Assembly (NCBI RefSeq): GCF_900099675.1
Contig: NZ_FNDQ01000006.1
Coordinates: 62,001-126,000, forward strand
From: Myroides phaeus
Lineage (GTDB): Bacteria > Bacteroidota > Bacteroidia > Flavobacteriales > Flavobacteriaceae
Direction of reading: 5' to 3'
DNA length: 64,000 nucleotides
Shown here: piece after piece, positions 8,867 to 16,835 of the stretch
How positions within the stretch are numbered: position 1 is the first letter of the stretch
Layout of the letters: every line of letters starts with the position of its first letter
The notes under the pieces: generated by a model
What the model was told of the DNA's origin: nothing
What the model saw: only the letters and a program-made list of their open reading frames with translations
The model's database searches: none
Translations under genes and position numbers: made by a program

Positions 8867-10339
8867 ATGAAAGCACACACAGCTAAAATCATCGGTCAAG
8901 GATTAACTTACGATGACGTCTTATTAGTTCCTAACTATTCGGAAATCTTACCAAGGGAAGTAAGCTTAAAAACTAAATTTTCTAAAAACATTACTTTAAA
9001 TGTTCCTATTGTATCTGCAGCGATGGATACAGTAACGGAAAGCGATATGGCTATTGCTATGGCTCGTGAAGGAGGGATTGGTGTAATCCACAAAAACATG
9101 ACAGCTGAGGAGCAAGCAAAAGAAGTTCGCAAAGTAAAAAGAGCAGAATCAGGAATGATTATAGATCCTGTTACTCTTTCGTTAGAAGCAACTGTAGGGG
9201 ATGCTAAAAAAGCGATGGCTGAATACAGCATCGGAGGTATTCCAATTGTTGATGATAAAGGTATTTTAAAAGGTATCATCACAAATAGAGACATGCGTTT
9301 TGAAAAAGTAAACAGCCGTCCTATTACAGAGGTTATGACAACAGAGAATTTAGTAACAGCTGCAGAAGGTACAACGTTACAACAAGCAGAGGTTATTCTT
9401 CAAGAAGCTAAGATTGAAAAACTTCCAGTAGTCAATGCAGATTACAAATTAGTTGGTCTTATCACTTTCCGTGATATCACTAAACTTACATTAAAACCAA
9501 ACGCAAACAAAGATAAATTTGGTCGTTTACGTGTTGCTGCCGCTTTAGGAGTTACAGCAGACGCAGTAGATAGAGCTTCATTACTTGTTAAGGCAGGTGT
9601 TGATGCATTAATTATTGATACAGCGCACGGACACTCACAAGGTGTTGTTGGTGTATTAAAAGCAGTTAAAAACGCATTCCCAGAAATTGACGTAGTTGTA
9701 GGTAACATTGCTACTCCAGAAGCCGCTTTATTCTTAGTAGAGAACGGAGCAGACGCTGTGAAAGTAGGTATTGGACCTGGATCTATCTGTACTACACGTG
9801 TAGTAGCAGGTGTAGGATTCCCACAATTCTCAGCAATTATGGAAGTTGCAGCTGCATTAAAAGGAACAGGTATTCCAGTTATTGGTGATGGTGGACTACG
9901 TTACACAGGAGATATTCCTAAAGCTATTGGAGCTGGGGCAGACTGTGTTATGTTAGGTTCAATGTTGGCAGGTACGAAAGAATCTCCAGGTGAAACTATC
10001 ATCTTTGAAGGAAGAAAGTTTAAAGCTTATAGAGGTATGGGATCAGTTGCAGCAATGAAGCAAGGATCTAAAGATCGTTATTTCCAAGATGTAGAAGATG
10101 ATGTTAAGAAATTAGTTCCAGAAGGAATTGAAGGACGTGTACCTTACAAAGGGGAGTTAAACGAAAGTATGTTACAGTTTATCGGAGGTTTAAGAGCCGG
10201 TATGGGGTACTGTGGTGCTAAGGATATTCCTACTTTACAAGAGGTAGCTCGTTTTGTCCAATTAACAGCTTCGGGAATTGGAGAAAGTCACCCTCACAAT
10301 ATTACAATTACGAAATCAGCACCTAACTATTCAAGATAG
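8867..10339 (+). CDS. guaB: IMP dehydrogenase
   Basis: A 490-residue cytosolic enzyme that oxidises IMP to XMP with NAD+, the committed step of guanine nucleotide synthesis. It opens with [24 protein letters not shown] pair is inserted at about residues 90-210 ([10 protein letters not shown] and [10 protein letters not shown] end the two repeats). The catalytic loop is [17 protein letters not shown] with the nucleophilic Cys, followed by the IMP-binding [10 protein letters not shown] and the flap [10 protein letters not shown]. Length fits the family. I start at ATG 8867 rather than TTG 8840, because the latter lies inside the promoter. A strong terminator follows. Confidence 0.97.
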   Translation: MKAHTAKIIGQGLTYDDVLLVPNYSEILPREVSLKTKFSKNITLNVPIVSAAMDTVTESDMAIAMAREGGIGVIHKNMTAEEQAKEVRKVKRAESGMIIDPVTLSLEATVGDAKKAMAEYSIGGIPIVDDKGILKGIITNRDMRFEKVNSRPITEVMTTENLVTAAEGTTLQQAEVILQEAKIEKLPVVNADYKLVGLITFRDITKLTLKPNANKDKFGRLRVAAALGVTADAVDRASLLVKAGVDALIIDTAHGHSQGVVGVLKAVKNAFPEIDVVVGNIATPEAALFLVENGADAVKVGIGPGSICTTRVVAGVGFPQFSAIMEVAAALKGTGIPVIGDGGLRYTGDIPKAIGAGADCVMLGSMLAGTKESPGETIIFEGRKFKAYRGMGSVAAMKQGSKDRYFQDVEDDVKKLVPEGIEGRVPYKGELNESMLQFIGGLRAGMGYCGAKDIPTLQEVARFVQLTASGIGESHPHNITITKSAPNYSR

Positions 10340-10361
10340 TCTAAGGGTTGATATAAACCAT

Positions 10362-10396
10362 AAAAGACCGTTTGTATATGCAAACGGTCTTTTTTT
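10362..10396 (+). terminator. Intrinsic terminator of guaB
   Basis: A 13-bp perfect stem, AAAAGACCGTTTG (10362-10374) and CAAACGGTCTTTT (10381-10393), with a 6-nt loop and a T-run. Confidence 0.9.
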
Positions 10397-10560
10397 ATGC
10401 TTGTTTTTAGGGGGATGTTGCAGATTGTTTAGGTCGATTAAATACACATTTATAGCGTGTTCAAACGCGTGTTTTAGTGATTTGTAAGACTGTGTAGTTA
10501 TATTTTTTAAGAGAGTACAACAGCTATTAATAAGAGCATTGTACTTGATATGAGGACATA

Positions 10561-10609
10561 AAAAAACTCCTAAAGTGCCATTTTATCAGGGCAACTTTAG
10601 GAGTTTTTT
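10561..10609. terminator. Terminator of the nhaC gene (bidirectional)
   Basis: A 16-bp perfect inverted repeat, AAAAAACTCCTAAAGT (10561-10576) and ACTTTAGGAGTTTTTT (10594-10609), with T-runs on both strands, just beyond the minus-strand antiporter stop codon. Confidence 0.88.
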
Positions 10610-10628
10610 ATATGTTAGAAGTAGCTAA

Positions 10629-12089
10629 TTAAGCTGCTTTAGGAGTAAATAAACGACGTATTTTGATATCCAACGCTACGTAAGCTAAAGATACAAAAGG
10701 GGTAATAATGTTGAAGAAAGCATAAGGTGCATACGCAAAAGTATCAATTCCTAATACCCCTGAGTGGTAAGCCCCACAAGTGTTCCAAGGAATTAAAACA
10801 GAAGTTACTGTTCCTGAATCTTCTAATGCTCTACTCAAGTTTTCTGGTGCTAAACCTCTTTCTTTGTAGGCTTTTGTAAACATTTTACCAGGAACTACAA
10901 TAGATAAATATTGCTCAGAAGCAGTTAAGTTTACAATTACACAGCTCGCCATTGTACTTGCAAATAGTCCAAACATCGACTTAGCAATGCTCAATAAACT
11001 CAAAGTAATTTTCTTTAAAGCACCAATTGCCTCCATAGCTCCACCAAAGAACATAGCACAGATGATTAACCATACCGTGTTTAACATACTTTTCATTCCC
11101 CCTGCTTCAAAAAGACTGTTTAAGCTCTCCATCGGTGAAAGTATTGCAATGTCTGTTGTAATGGCATTCATAATCCCTCTATAAGCAGTGTAAGCGTTTA
11201 GTTGTTGTCCTTGTCCCACTACAGCTACAATTTCTGGTTGGAAAAACAAAGCAAATACAGCTCCTAACAGTGTTCCTAACAACAAAGCTAAGATAGGTTT
11301 GATCTTTTTTAAGATGGCACCGATTACGATAATTGGCACAGCAAATAACCAAGGAGTAATATTAAAAGTTGTGTCAATAGCACTCAAAGTAGAAGTAATA
11401 TCAATATTATCTGCAATGTCGATATTGAAACTAATAATAATAAAAATGATCAAGGTTAAAATATACGTCGGCAACGTAGTGTACAACATATATTTGATGT
11501 GGGTAAACAAATCAGTTCCCGCCATAGCAGACGCTAAGTTTGTAGTATCAGATAAAGGCGATAGTTTATCTCCGAAATAAGCTCCAGACAATACAGCCCC
11601 ACCAATCATTCCCACCGGAATACCCATTGTATTTCCGATACCCACTAAAGCAATACCTACTGTAGCAGAAGTAGTCCACGAACTACCTGTCGCCAATGAA
11701 ATAATTGAACAGATAATAACACAAGCAGGTAAGAAGATTTGAGGTTCCAATATTTGTAAACCGTAGTAAATCATCGTTGGGATAACCCCACTTAGCAACC
11801 ACGTTCCAGATAAAGCACCTACTAAAAGTAGGATATAGATAGCACGTGTAGTTTCACGCACGTTTTTAGTAATCTTTTTGATGATGTCTTCGTAGTCAAC
11901 TTTATTGTAGAGCCCAACACCAATAGCAATAAGTCCCCCAATAAGCAGTACGAACTGATTGGTTCCTGCTAAAGCTTCGTCTTCAAATACGAAAACGTTG
12001 ATAGCAAGTAGGATGATCAACAAGACCATTGGTATTAGCGATTGGAATAAAGTAATTGGTTTTGGCTTAATTTTTTTTAGTGGTTTCAT
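10629..12089 (-). CDS. nhaC: Na+/H+ antiporter, NhaC family
   Basis: A 486-residue polytopic inner-membrane protein with about 11-12 hydrophobic segments, probably exchanging Na+ for H+. The family signature region is clear: SLATGSSWTTSATVGIALVG followed by GMIGGAVLSGAYFGDKLSPLSDTTNLA, and near the end SGTVTSVLIPWNTCGAYHSGVLG. The length is typical. The start is set at ATG 12089; a TTG 30 bp upstream would add ten residues with no conserved content. It is monocistronic with its own terminator. Some relatives exchange malate or lactate, so a Na+/organic acid role is possible. Confidence 0.9.
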   Translation of the reverse strand: MKPLKKIKPKPITLFQSLIPMVLLIILLAINVFVFEDEALAGTNQFVLLIGGLIAIGVGLYNKVDYEDIIKKITKNVRETTRAIYILLLVGALSGTWLLSGVIPTMIYYGLQILEPQIFLPACVIICSIISLATGSSWTTSATVGIALVGIGNTMGIPVGMIGGAVLSGAYFGDKLSPLSDTTNLASAMAGTDLFTHIKYMLYTTLPTYILTLIIFIIISFNIDIADNIDITSTLSAIDTTFNITPWLFAVPIIVIGAILKKIKPILALLLGTLLGAVFALFFQPEIVAVVGQGQQLNAYTAYRGIMNAITTDIAILSPMESLNSLFEAGGMKSMLNTVWLIICAMFFGGAMEAIGALKKITLSLLSIAKSMFGLFASTMASCVIVNLTASEQYLSIVVPGKMFTKAYKERGLAPENLSRALEDSGTVTSVLIPWNTCGAYHSGVLGIDTFAYAPYAFFNIITPFVSLAYVALDIKIRRLFTPKAA

Positions 12090-12612
12090 TATGTTTTTTT
12101 GCTGATTAACGGGTTTCAAGATACATATTTTTGAATAAAATGAAATTATAAACCTTAATAAAATAATAAAATTTACATTATTGATAATTAGCAGTAGCTT
12201 AATGTTTGTAGAATAAAGTAGGATTAAAAGGAGTTTGTAGAAGGAATTTTATTGAGTAGTTGTAAAGTTCCTTATTTAGTGTCTTTCTACATAATTATCA
12301 CATTATCTTAGTTTTCCTTTTTTATTAATAATGAAAAGTGAACTGAATAAATTGTTTTGAAGTAAAGCTTTTTTGCGTGTTTCACAAGTTTCTGTGATAA
12401 GAAAAAAGTTGAATCATTTTTATAAAAAAGCAGGGTTACTTCATCTTTTTGTTTCTTTTTAAAATGTAGATTACTCATTTTTTAGGGGGTAAATAGAAAA
12501 AGAGTAACAATTGAAGAAGAGAAGTTGGCTTATTTGTGTATTTAGAGCAATTGATTGGTTTTATTTATCAGTTAGTGGAAATGGTTTGCTTGTAAATGGC
12601 AGAGTGAAGCAT
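12090..12612. other. Gene-poor intergenic region upstream of nhaC
   Basis: About 520 bp of AT-rich DNA. The longest start-to-stop readings I see are under 15 codons. There is no repeat, RNA-like structure or recognisable promoter beyond generic A/T runs. It presumably contains the nhaC promoter near its left end. Confidence 0.5.
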
Positions 12613-12615
12613 AAA

Positions 12616-12647
12616 AAAAGCCCTATAATTATATTATAGGGCTTTTT
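12616..12647. terminator. Terminator downstream of the lipocalin-like lipoprotein
   Basis: A 14-bp stem, AAAAGCCCTATAAT (12616-12629) with ATTATAGGGCTTTT (12633-12646), a 3-nt loop and T-runs on both strands. It lies beyond the minus-strand stop at 12672. Confidence 0.85.
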
Positions 12648-12671
12648 GGTATATTGTAATGAATTACTATT

Positions 12672-13130
12672 TTACTTTTTTGTAGTAAAATCAGGTTTAA
12701 CTCTTGAATATGAAACAATCATTGGAGCTTTTCCTTCTTTTGCAGTAAAGTTATATTCTAATTTTAACTCCTTGTCATTACCTGTAACTATTGTGCGAGG
12801 GTTATCTTTATACTTTTCAAAAGTCATTAATTTTCCATCAATCTTACCAGTTGTTTGAGTTTCTTTCCCCTCTACAATTTTATGTTCAAAAAGGACAGCT
12901 TTTTCTTTTGTAATTATAATTTTATCAGTTTCAGAAACAGCATCATTTCCTCTTAATTCCATAAAACTTCTACTATGTTCTATACCGTTAAAACTGTAAA
13001 TAACTTGATCAGCATACCAAGTTCCTTCAATATTTCCTTCAGGTCTAATTTTATTATTATCATCACTATTACAAGAAGCAGTTCCGATTACTAAAGCGAA
13101 GATAGAGCAAATAGCTACTAATTTTTTCAT
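12672..13130 (-). CDS. Small lipoprotein, lipocalin-like fold
   Basis: A 152-residue probable lipoprotein. The signal peptide MKKLVAICSIFALVIGTASC ends in an SPII lipobox with Cys20, followed by the acidic SDDNN stretch that in Bacteroidota may act as a lipoprotein export signal to the cell surface. The rest reads as alternating beta strands beginning IEGTWYADQVIYSFNG, which resembles the lipocalin-like lipoproteins common in this phylum (GxW near the first strand). No catalytic motif. Function unknown. It lies 36 bp beyond the e(P4) phosphatase gene on the same strand and may share its transcript. Confidence 0.7.
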   Translation of the reverse strand: MKKLVAICSIFALVIGTASCNSDDNNKIRPEGNIEGTWYADQVIYSFNGIEHSRSFMELRGNDAVSETDKIIITKEKAVLFEHKIVEGKETQTTGKIDGKLMTFEKYKDNPRTIVTGNDKELKLEYNFTAKEGKAPMIVSYSRVKPDFTTKK

Positions 13131-13166
13131 GTTTAAAAAGTGTTTATTAGTTATAATTGTGTTTTA

Positions 13167-13985
13167 TTAAAATCCTTTTACGCTATTGTTATAGATTTCG
13201 TCTTTTTGTTCTTTAGTCAAATCTTTGCGGTATTGAAATAAAGCAGCTTCCCAATCACCATAACCAGTGTTTGGAAGAACGATGAACTTTTTACCAAATA
13301 GCTCTTGGTTAGACTTTACGTTTTGAGAGCGTTCTTCTTGTGTCTTTTTGTCAAAAGCAGTTGAGAAATCAGAAAGGTTATCTCCTAAAAGCATTACGAT
13401 TTCGTGAGTTTCGCTTAATTTTTGACGTCTTGTTTCTTTGCTTGACTCAGCAGTTCTCACAATTACGTGAGCATCATCAGCATAAGGGTAGTTATATTTG
13501 ACCAAGTTTTTCATAGTACCTGGTTTATCATTTTGGTTTCTGTTTGTGATGTAGAAAATTTCAACACCTTTAGAAGCAGCATAGTTAAAGAACTCTTGGC
13601 TACCTAACAATGGAATAGCATCTCCTTTTTTAGTCCACTCAGTCCAAGAAGCTTGGTCATAAGATTTACCTTCTCTTGCCATTTGTACAGCATAAGGAGA
13701 GTTATCTAAGAAAGTTTCGTCGATATCAGTTACAATTGCAATTGGTTTGCTGTGTTTTTCTTCTAAAATACGGTCTAACTGTAAAGTAGCGATATTGAAA
13801 GCTTGTGCGCATAAAGCTTGGTACTCAGCTGCATTTTGTTGAAAAACAGCAGCATAAAGTTTTCCGTTTACCTCAATATTGTTTAATGCGTTTGCTGATG
13901 TAGAAACTGCACCTTGTGGTACCGATTTACAAGCAGTTAAAGCTGTAAAAGCAAGTCCTGCAATAAGAAAAGATCTTCTAAGCAT
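13167..13985 (-). CDS. 5'-nucleotidase, lipoprotein e(P4) family (class C acid phosphatase)
   Basis: A 272-residue HAD-superfamily phosphatase anchored as a lipoprotein, predicted to dephosphorylate nucleotides or other phosphomonoesters outside the cytoplasm. The signal peptide MLRRSFLIAGLAFTALTAC carries the lipobox Cys at position 19. The class C signature IVTDIDETFLDNSPY gives nucleophile Asp87 and acid/base Asp89, and EIVMLLGDNLSDFS holds the second Mg-binding aspartates. A longer frame from 14081 is rejected because it puts 32 residues in front of a perfect signal peptide and runs over a TACTTTTG promoter box at 14015-14022. In Haemophilus the relative serves NAD/NMN uptake; that role is not shown here. 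Confidence 0.92.
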   Translation of the reverse strand: MLRRSFLIAGLAFTALTACKSVPQGAVSTSANALNNIEVNGKLYAAVFQQNAAEYQALCAQAFNIATLQLDRILEEKHSKPIAIVTDIDETFLDNSPYAVQMAREGKSYDQASWTEWTKKGDAIPLLGSQEFFNYAASKGVEIFYITNRNQNDKPGTMKNLVKYNYPYADDAHVIVRTAESSKETRRQKLSETHEIVMLLGDNLSDFSTAFDKKTQEERSQNVKSNQELFGKKFIVLPNTGYGDWEAALFQYRKDLTKEQKDEIYNNSVKGF

Positions 13986-14014
13986 GTCTTTATAAAATTT
14001 TCTGTTATGAATGG

Positions 14015-14022
14015 CAAAAGTA
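14015..14022 (-). promoter_or_regulatory. -7 promoter element for the e(P4) phosphatase
   Basis: On the minus strand the box reads TACTTTTG, matching TAnnTTTG, 30 bp before the ATG at 13985. It supports the short signal-peptide start. Confidence 0.55.
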
Positions 14023-14140
14023 CGATTAAAATTGAGAATAGTTAAATTTGTAAAAGCAAATAAAGCGTTAAGCCTTAGCATTGCAAATGGGAATGCCTAA
14101 AAAGAGATAAGAATTGATTGAAATTATTTGACAGGAAAGT

Positions 14141-14301
14141 AAGGAGTAAGGAGTAAGAAGTAAGGAGTAAGAAGTGAGGAGTAAGAAATGAGGAGTAAGA
14201 AATGAGGAGTAAGAAGTGAGGAGTAAGAAGTGAGGAGTAAGAAGTGAGGAGTAAGAAGTGAGGAGTAAGAAGTGAGGAGTAAGAAGTGAGGAGTAAGAAG
14301 T
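14141..14301. repeat. Purine-rich minisatellite, 7-bp unit in a 14-bp higher-order repeat
   Basis: Twenty-three consecutive heptads fill exactly 161 bp. The first five are AAGGAGT/AAGAAGT variants; from 14176 the array alternates GAGGAGT with AAGAAGT (AAGAAAT twice, at 14183 and 14197), giving a nearly perfect 14-bp period for nine copies. The plus strand is all A/G except for one T per heptad. It lies between the divergent-side end of the phosphatase promoter region and the cysK terminator, in no open gene. Copy number is likely to vary by slippage. Confidence 0.95.
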
Positions 14302-14323
14302 GAGAAGATGTGTAGAAATAAAA

Positions 14324-14351
14324 AAAGCTACCTAATCACTCAGGTAGCTTT
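14324..14351 (-). terminator. Terminator of the cysE-cysK operon
   Basis: A 10-bp stem, AAAGCTACCT (14324-14333) with AGGTAGCTTT (14342-14351). On the minus strand it is followed by a run of T residues (the plus-strand A-run at 14318-14326). Confidence 0.8.
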
Positions 14352-14358
14352 AGCTATA

Positions 14359-15294
14359 TTATTTTATTTCAGCAGCTTTTTCATCAAACAAGTCGCTAAC
14401 CGACCAGTATCTTTCACCCGTGTCGTAGTTGAAAGTTAGGACCGTAGCTCCTGGTTTCATATTCGGTAATTCCTTAGCAATAGCCGCTAATGAAGTCCCT
14501 GTAGAAATACCCGCTAAGATTCCCTCTTCACTTGCAATTCTGTTTGTGTATTGGTAAGCTTCATCTTTCTCAATTGTGATGATTCCGTCAAAAAGAGCAG
14601 TGTTTACCACTTTTGGAATAAAACCAGCACCAATACCTTGTAACGGGTGAGGACCAGGTTTACCACCACTTAAAACAGGAGAGTTTAGAGGTTCTACTGC
14701 AAATACCTTTAAGTTAGGGAATTTTTCTTTCAACACTTCAGCAACCCCTGTAATATGTCCACCTGTACCTACACCAGTGATTAAGTAGTCAAGCCCTTCT
14801 GGGAAGTCATTGATAATCTCTTGTGCCGTAGTTCTTTTGTGAACCTCAGGGTTAGACAGATTGTTAAATTGTTGAGGTACCCAAGCGTTATCCATCTCCT
14901 CAGCCATTTCAGTAGCTTTAGATACAGCACCAGCCGTTCCTAATTCTTTAGGTGTAAGAACAAACTTAGCCCCATAAGCAGCCATTAGCTTTCTACGTTC
15001 AATACTCATTGACTCTGGCATAACCAAGATTAATTTGTATCCTTTAACCGCACAAACCATAGCAAGACCAACCCCTGTGTTACCAGAAGTAGGTTCAATA
15101 ATAACCGTATCTTTATTGATAATTCCTTTAGCTTCAGCATCTTCTATCATTGCCAATGCAATACGATCTTTTAAGCTTCCTCCAGGATTTTGTTTTTCTA
15201 ATTTAATCCAAACATTGATGTCATTAGGGAATAGCTTATTAATTTTGATGTGAGGCGTGTTCCCAATAGCTTCTAATACATTGTTTACTTTCAT
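14359..15294 (-). CDS. cysK: Cysteine synthase (O-acetylserine sulfhydrylase)
   Basis: A 311-residue PLP enzyme that makes cysteine from O-acetylserine and sulfide. The PLP lysine is Lys42 in [11 protein letters not shown]; the substrate loop [12 protein letters not shown] is at 68-79; the PLP-phosphate loop is [10 protein letters not shown]; and the late active-site segment is ISTGTSLAA. The [10 protein letters not shown] stretch and the length favour CysK over CysM, but Bacteroidota forms are hard to separate. It follows cysE by 23 bp on the same strand, so the enzyme that makes O-acetylserine and the one that uses it are coexpressed and may form the cysteine synthase complex. Confidence 0.93.
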   Translation of the reverse strand: MKVNNVLEAIGNTPHIKINKLFPNDINVWIKLEKQNPGGSLKDRIALAMIEDAEAKGIINKDTVIIEPTSGNTGVGLAMVCAVKGYKLILVMPESMSIERRKLMAAYGAKFVLTPKELGTAGAVSKATEMAEEMDNAWVPQQFNNLSNPEVHKRTTAQEIINDFPEGLDYLITGVGTGGHITGVAEVLKEKFPNLKVFAVEPLNSPVLSGGKPGPHPLQGIGAGFIPKVVNTALFDGIITIEKDEAYQYTNRIASEEGILAGISTGTSLAAIAKELPNMKPGATVLTFNYDTGERYWSVSDLFDEKAAEIK

Positions 15295-15317
15295 TTTTTC
15301 ATTAATTTAATTAATAG

Positions 15318-16142
15318 TTATATTACAAAGTTGATTGGTTCGGGATAATCTTGATCTTTAGAGTAGCTTTTACTCTTACTATATATAACTGAATGTGGTT
15401 TTACACTTTTTGTCAACCAAACATTACCACCAATTACAGTGTCGTGTCCGATTACAGTATCTCCTCCCAGAATTGTAGCTCCAGAGTAGATAATAACATT
15501 ATCCTCTAAATGAGGATGTCTTCTTGTATTTGCTTTGTCTTTTGACACAGAAATAGCACCTAAGGTAACACCTTGATAGATTTTTACGTTAGTACCAATC
15601 ACACAAGTCTCACCAATTACAATCCCTGTTCCGTGGTCAATACAGAAGCTTGCACCAATAGTAGCGGCAGGGTGAATGTCAATCCCTGTTTTACTGTGTG
15701 CGTGTTCTGTCCAAATACGCGGAAGTAATTTTACTTTTTGCTTCTGAAGCTGATTTGCAAATCTATAAATAGCAATTGCATAAAAGCCAGGGTAAGCAAT
15801 ATAAACCTCTTGCAAACAAGTAGCAGCAGGGTCATTTTCTAAAATTGCTTTAGCATCAGACTGTAAAGTAAAGAATATTTCTGGCAATGCTTCAAAGAAG
15901 TCATCAGCAATTTTCTCAGATTTTTCCACATCATTGTTGATGTTAAAAACAATAGAGATAAGTTCAATCTTTAAAGTTGACAGTCTAATATTTAGAGCCT
16001 CTTCAGATAAATACTTTTTGTCTTCCAATTGAAAAAGGAAGTGAAATAGAATATCTGTATATTTTTCAATTCTACGTTTGTCTAAAAAAGACTGAGAGCT
16101 TTCATTTTGTTTCAGTAACTCTTTAACGAATTTATTGTGCAT
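15318..16142 (-). CDS. cysE: Serine O-acetyltransferase
   Basis: A 274-residue acetyl-CoA:serine acetyltransferase, the first enzyme of cysteine synthesis. About 150 N-terminal helical residues precede a left-handed beta-helix with hexapeptide repeats: HPAATIGASFCIDHGTGIVI, then GETCVIGTNVKIYQGVTLGA, and later IYSGATILGGDTVIG. The DHGTG motif and the histidine in HPAA are active-site positions in the family. The C-terminus ends in NFVI; the terminal Ile is typical of CysE tails that dock into CysK. It is the first gene of the cysE-cysK operon. A long upstream region holds a 15-bp direct repeat that may be an operator. Confidence 0.94.
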   Translation of the reverse strand: MHNKFVKELLKQNESSQSFLDKRRIEKYTDILFHFLFQLEDKKYLSEEALNIRLSTLKIELISIVFNINNDVEKSEKIADDFFEALPEIFFTLQSDAKAILENDPAATCLQEVYIAYPGFYAIAIYRFANQLQKQKVKLLPRIWTEHAHSKTGIDIHPAATIGASFCIDHGTGIVIGETCVIGTNVKIYQGVTLGAISVSKDKANTRRHPHLEDNVIIYSGATILGGDTVIGHDTVIGGNVWLTKSVKPHSVIYSKSKSYSKDQDYPEPINFVI

Positions 16143-16704
16143 TTACTTTTGTTGTTTTTATTGTCATATAGCGATATCTAAAAAAAATATTTACAAAAAG
16201 CTGAAAGAGAAAGTAATACTGTTATCTATAAAAAAATAAACGAAGGAGCTATTTAGCTGATAGTATTAAGACTGCTATTACAAGTTGTAAAAATCATAAC
16301 GCTTACTTTTAAATCATAACGCTTAAAATGAGCGCATATTTTAGAGACTGCTTCTGTAAAAGTAAGAATTGTAAGTGAAAGGTACTTCTATATTTAACAA
16401 ATAATTGCTTGACATATAGTTTTTTTGGAAGGATTTAAGAAAAAGGGAAGACATGTATGTCAGTATCTAAAAAGGATACATTATGTTAAAAGGGACTACT
16501 GTGTATTTTATTGGTAGTTTAAAGGGCTATATTTGTACAAGAATTACGAAGGCAAAGTAGTTCAACACAATTATGTTATTTGTTTTCTGAAATAGATTTT
16601 TTATTTTAATTTCTTTTGAGCTGGCTACTTATAAGGGATTGGTTTTGTTGTTTTGTTGTTCTATTTCATTAAGTAAGAAATTTAAAAAGCATAATTTACA
16701 TTAA
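16143..16704. other. Intergenic region upstream of cysE
   Basis: About 560 bp without a convincing gene. The only structure I find is the 15-bp direct repeat at 16291-16325. A 16-codon ATG reading at 16327 has no supporting feature. No SAM or cysteine riboswitch motif was recognised. Confidence 0.5.
16291..16325. repeat. 15-bp direct repeat with 20-bp period, possible operator
   Basis: AAATCATAACGCTTA occurs perfectly at 16291-16305 and 16311-16325. The 20-bp period is about two DNA turns, so a protein dimer or two monomers could bind one face. It is about 150-180 bp upstream of cysE. The link with cys regulation is inference. Confidence 0.7.
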
Positions 16705-16738
16705 AAAAGAGGGTGGTCCGTTAGGATCACCCTCTTTT
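16705..16738. terminator. Terminator downstream of the CLC channel gene
   Basis: An 11-bp stem, AAAAGAGGGTG (16705-16715) with CACCCTCTTTT (16728-16738), and T-runs on both strands. A second weaker stem, AAACTGTTTA (16799-16808) with TAAACAGTTT (16818-16827), lies nearer the stop codon at 16836. Confidence 0.75.
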
Positions 16739-16835
16739 GTTTTTATCTTTTTTCTTTCTTTAATCTCTATAAAAGAGAATATACATATTTAAAACATCAA
16801 ACTGTTTACCTACTTTTTAAACAGTTTTTTTGTTT

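Noticed and set aside
10278..10487. 69-codon plus-strand frame over the end of guaB
   Set aside because: It overlaps guaB in another frame, crosses the guaB terminator and has no family features.
14141..14301. Tandem array considered as a CRISPR
   Set aside because: Units are 7/14 bp and contiguous, without spacers, and no cas genes are present.
16327..16377. 16-codon Cys-rich frame (MSAYFRDCFCK...) upstream of cysE
   Set aside because: Tempting as a cysteine-sensing leader peptide, but it is on the plus strand while cysE is on the minus strand.
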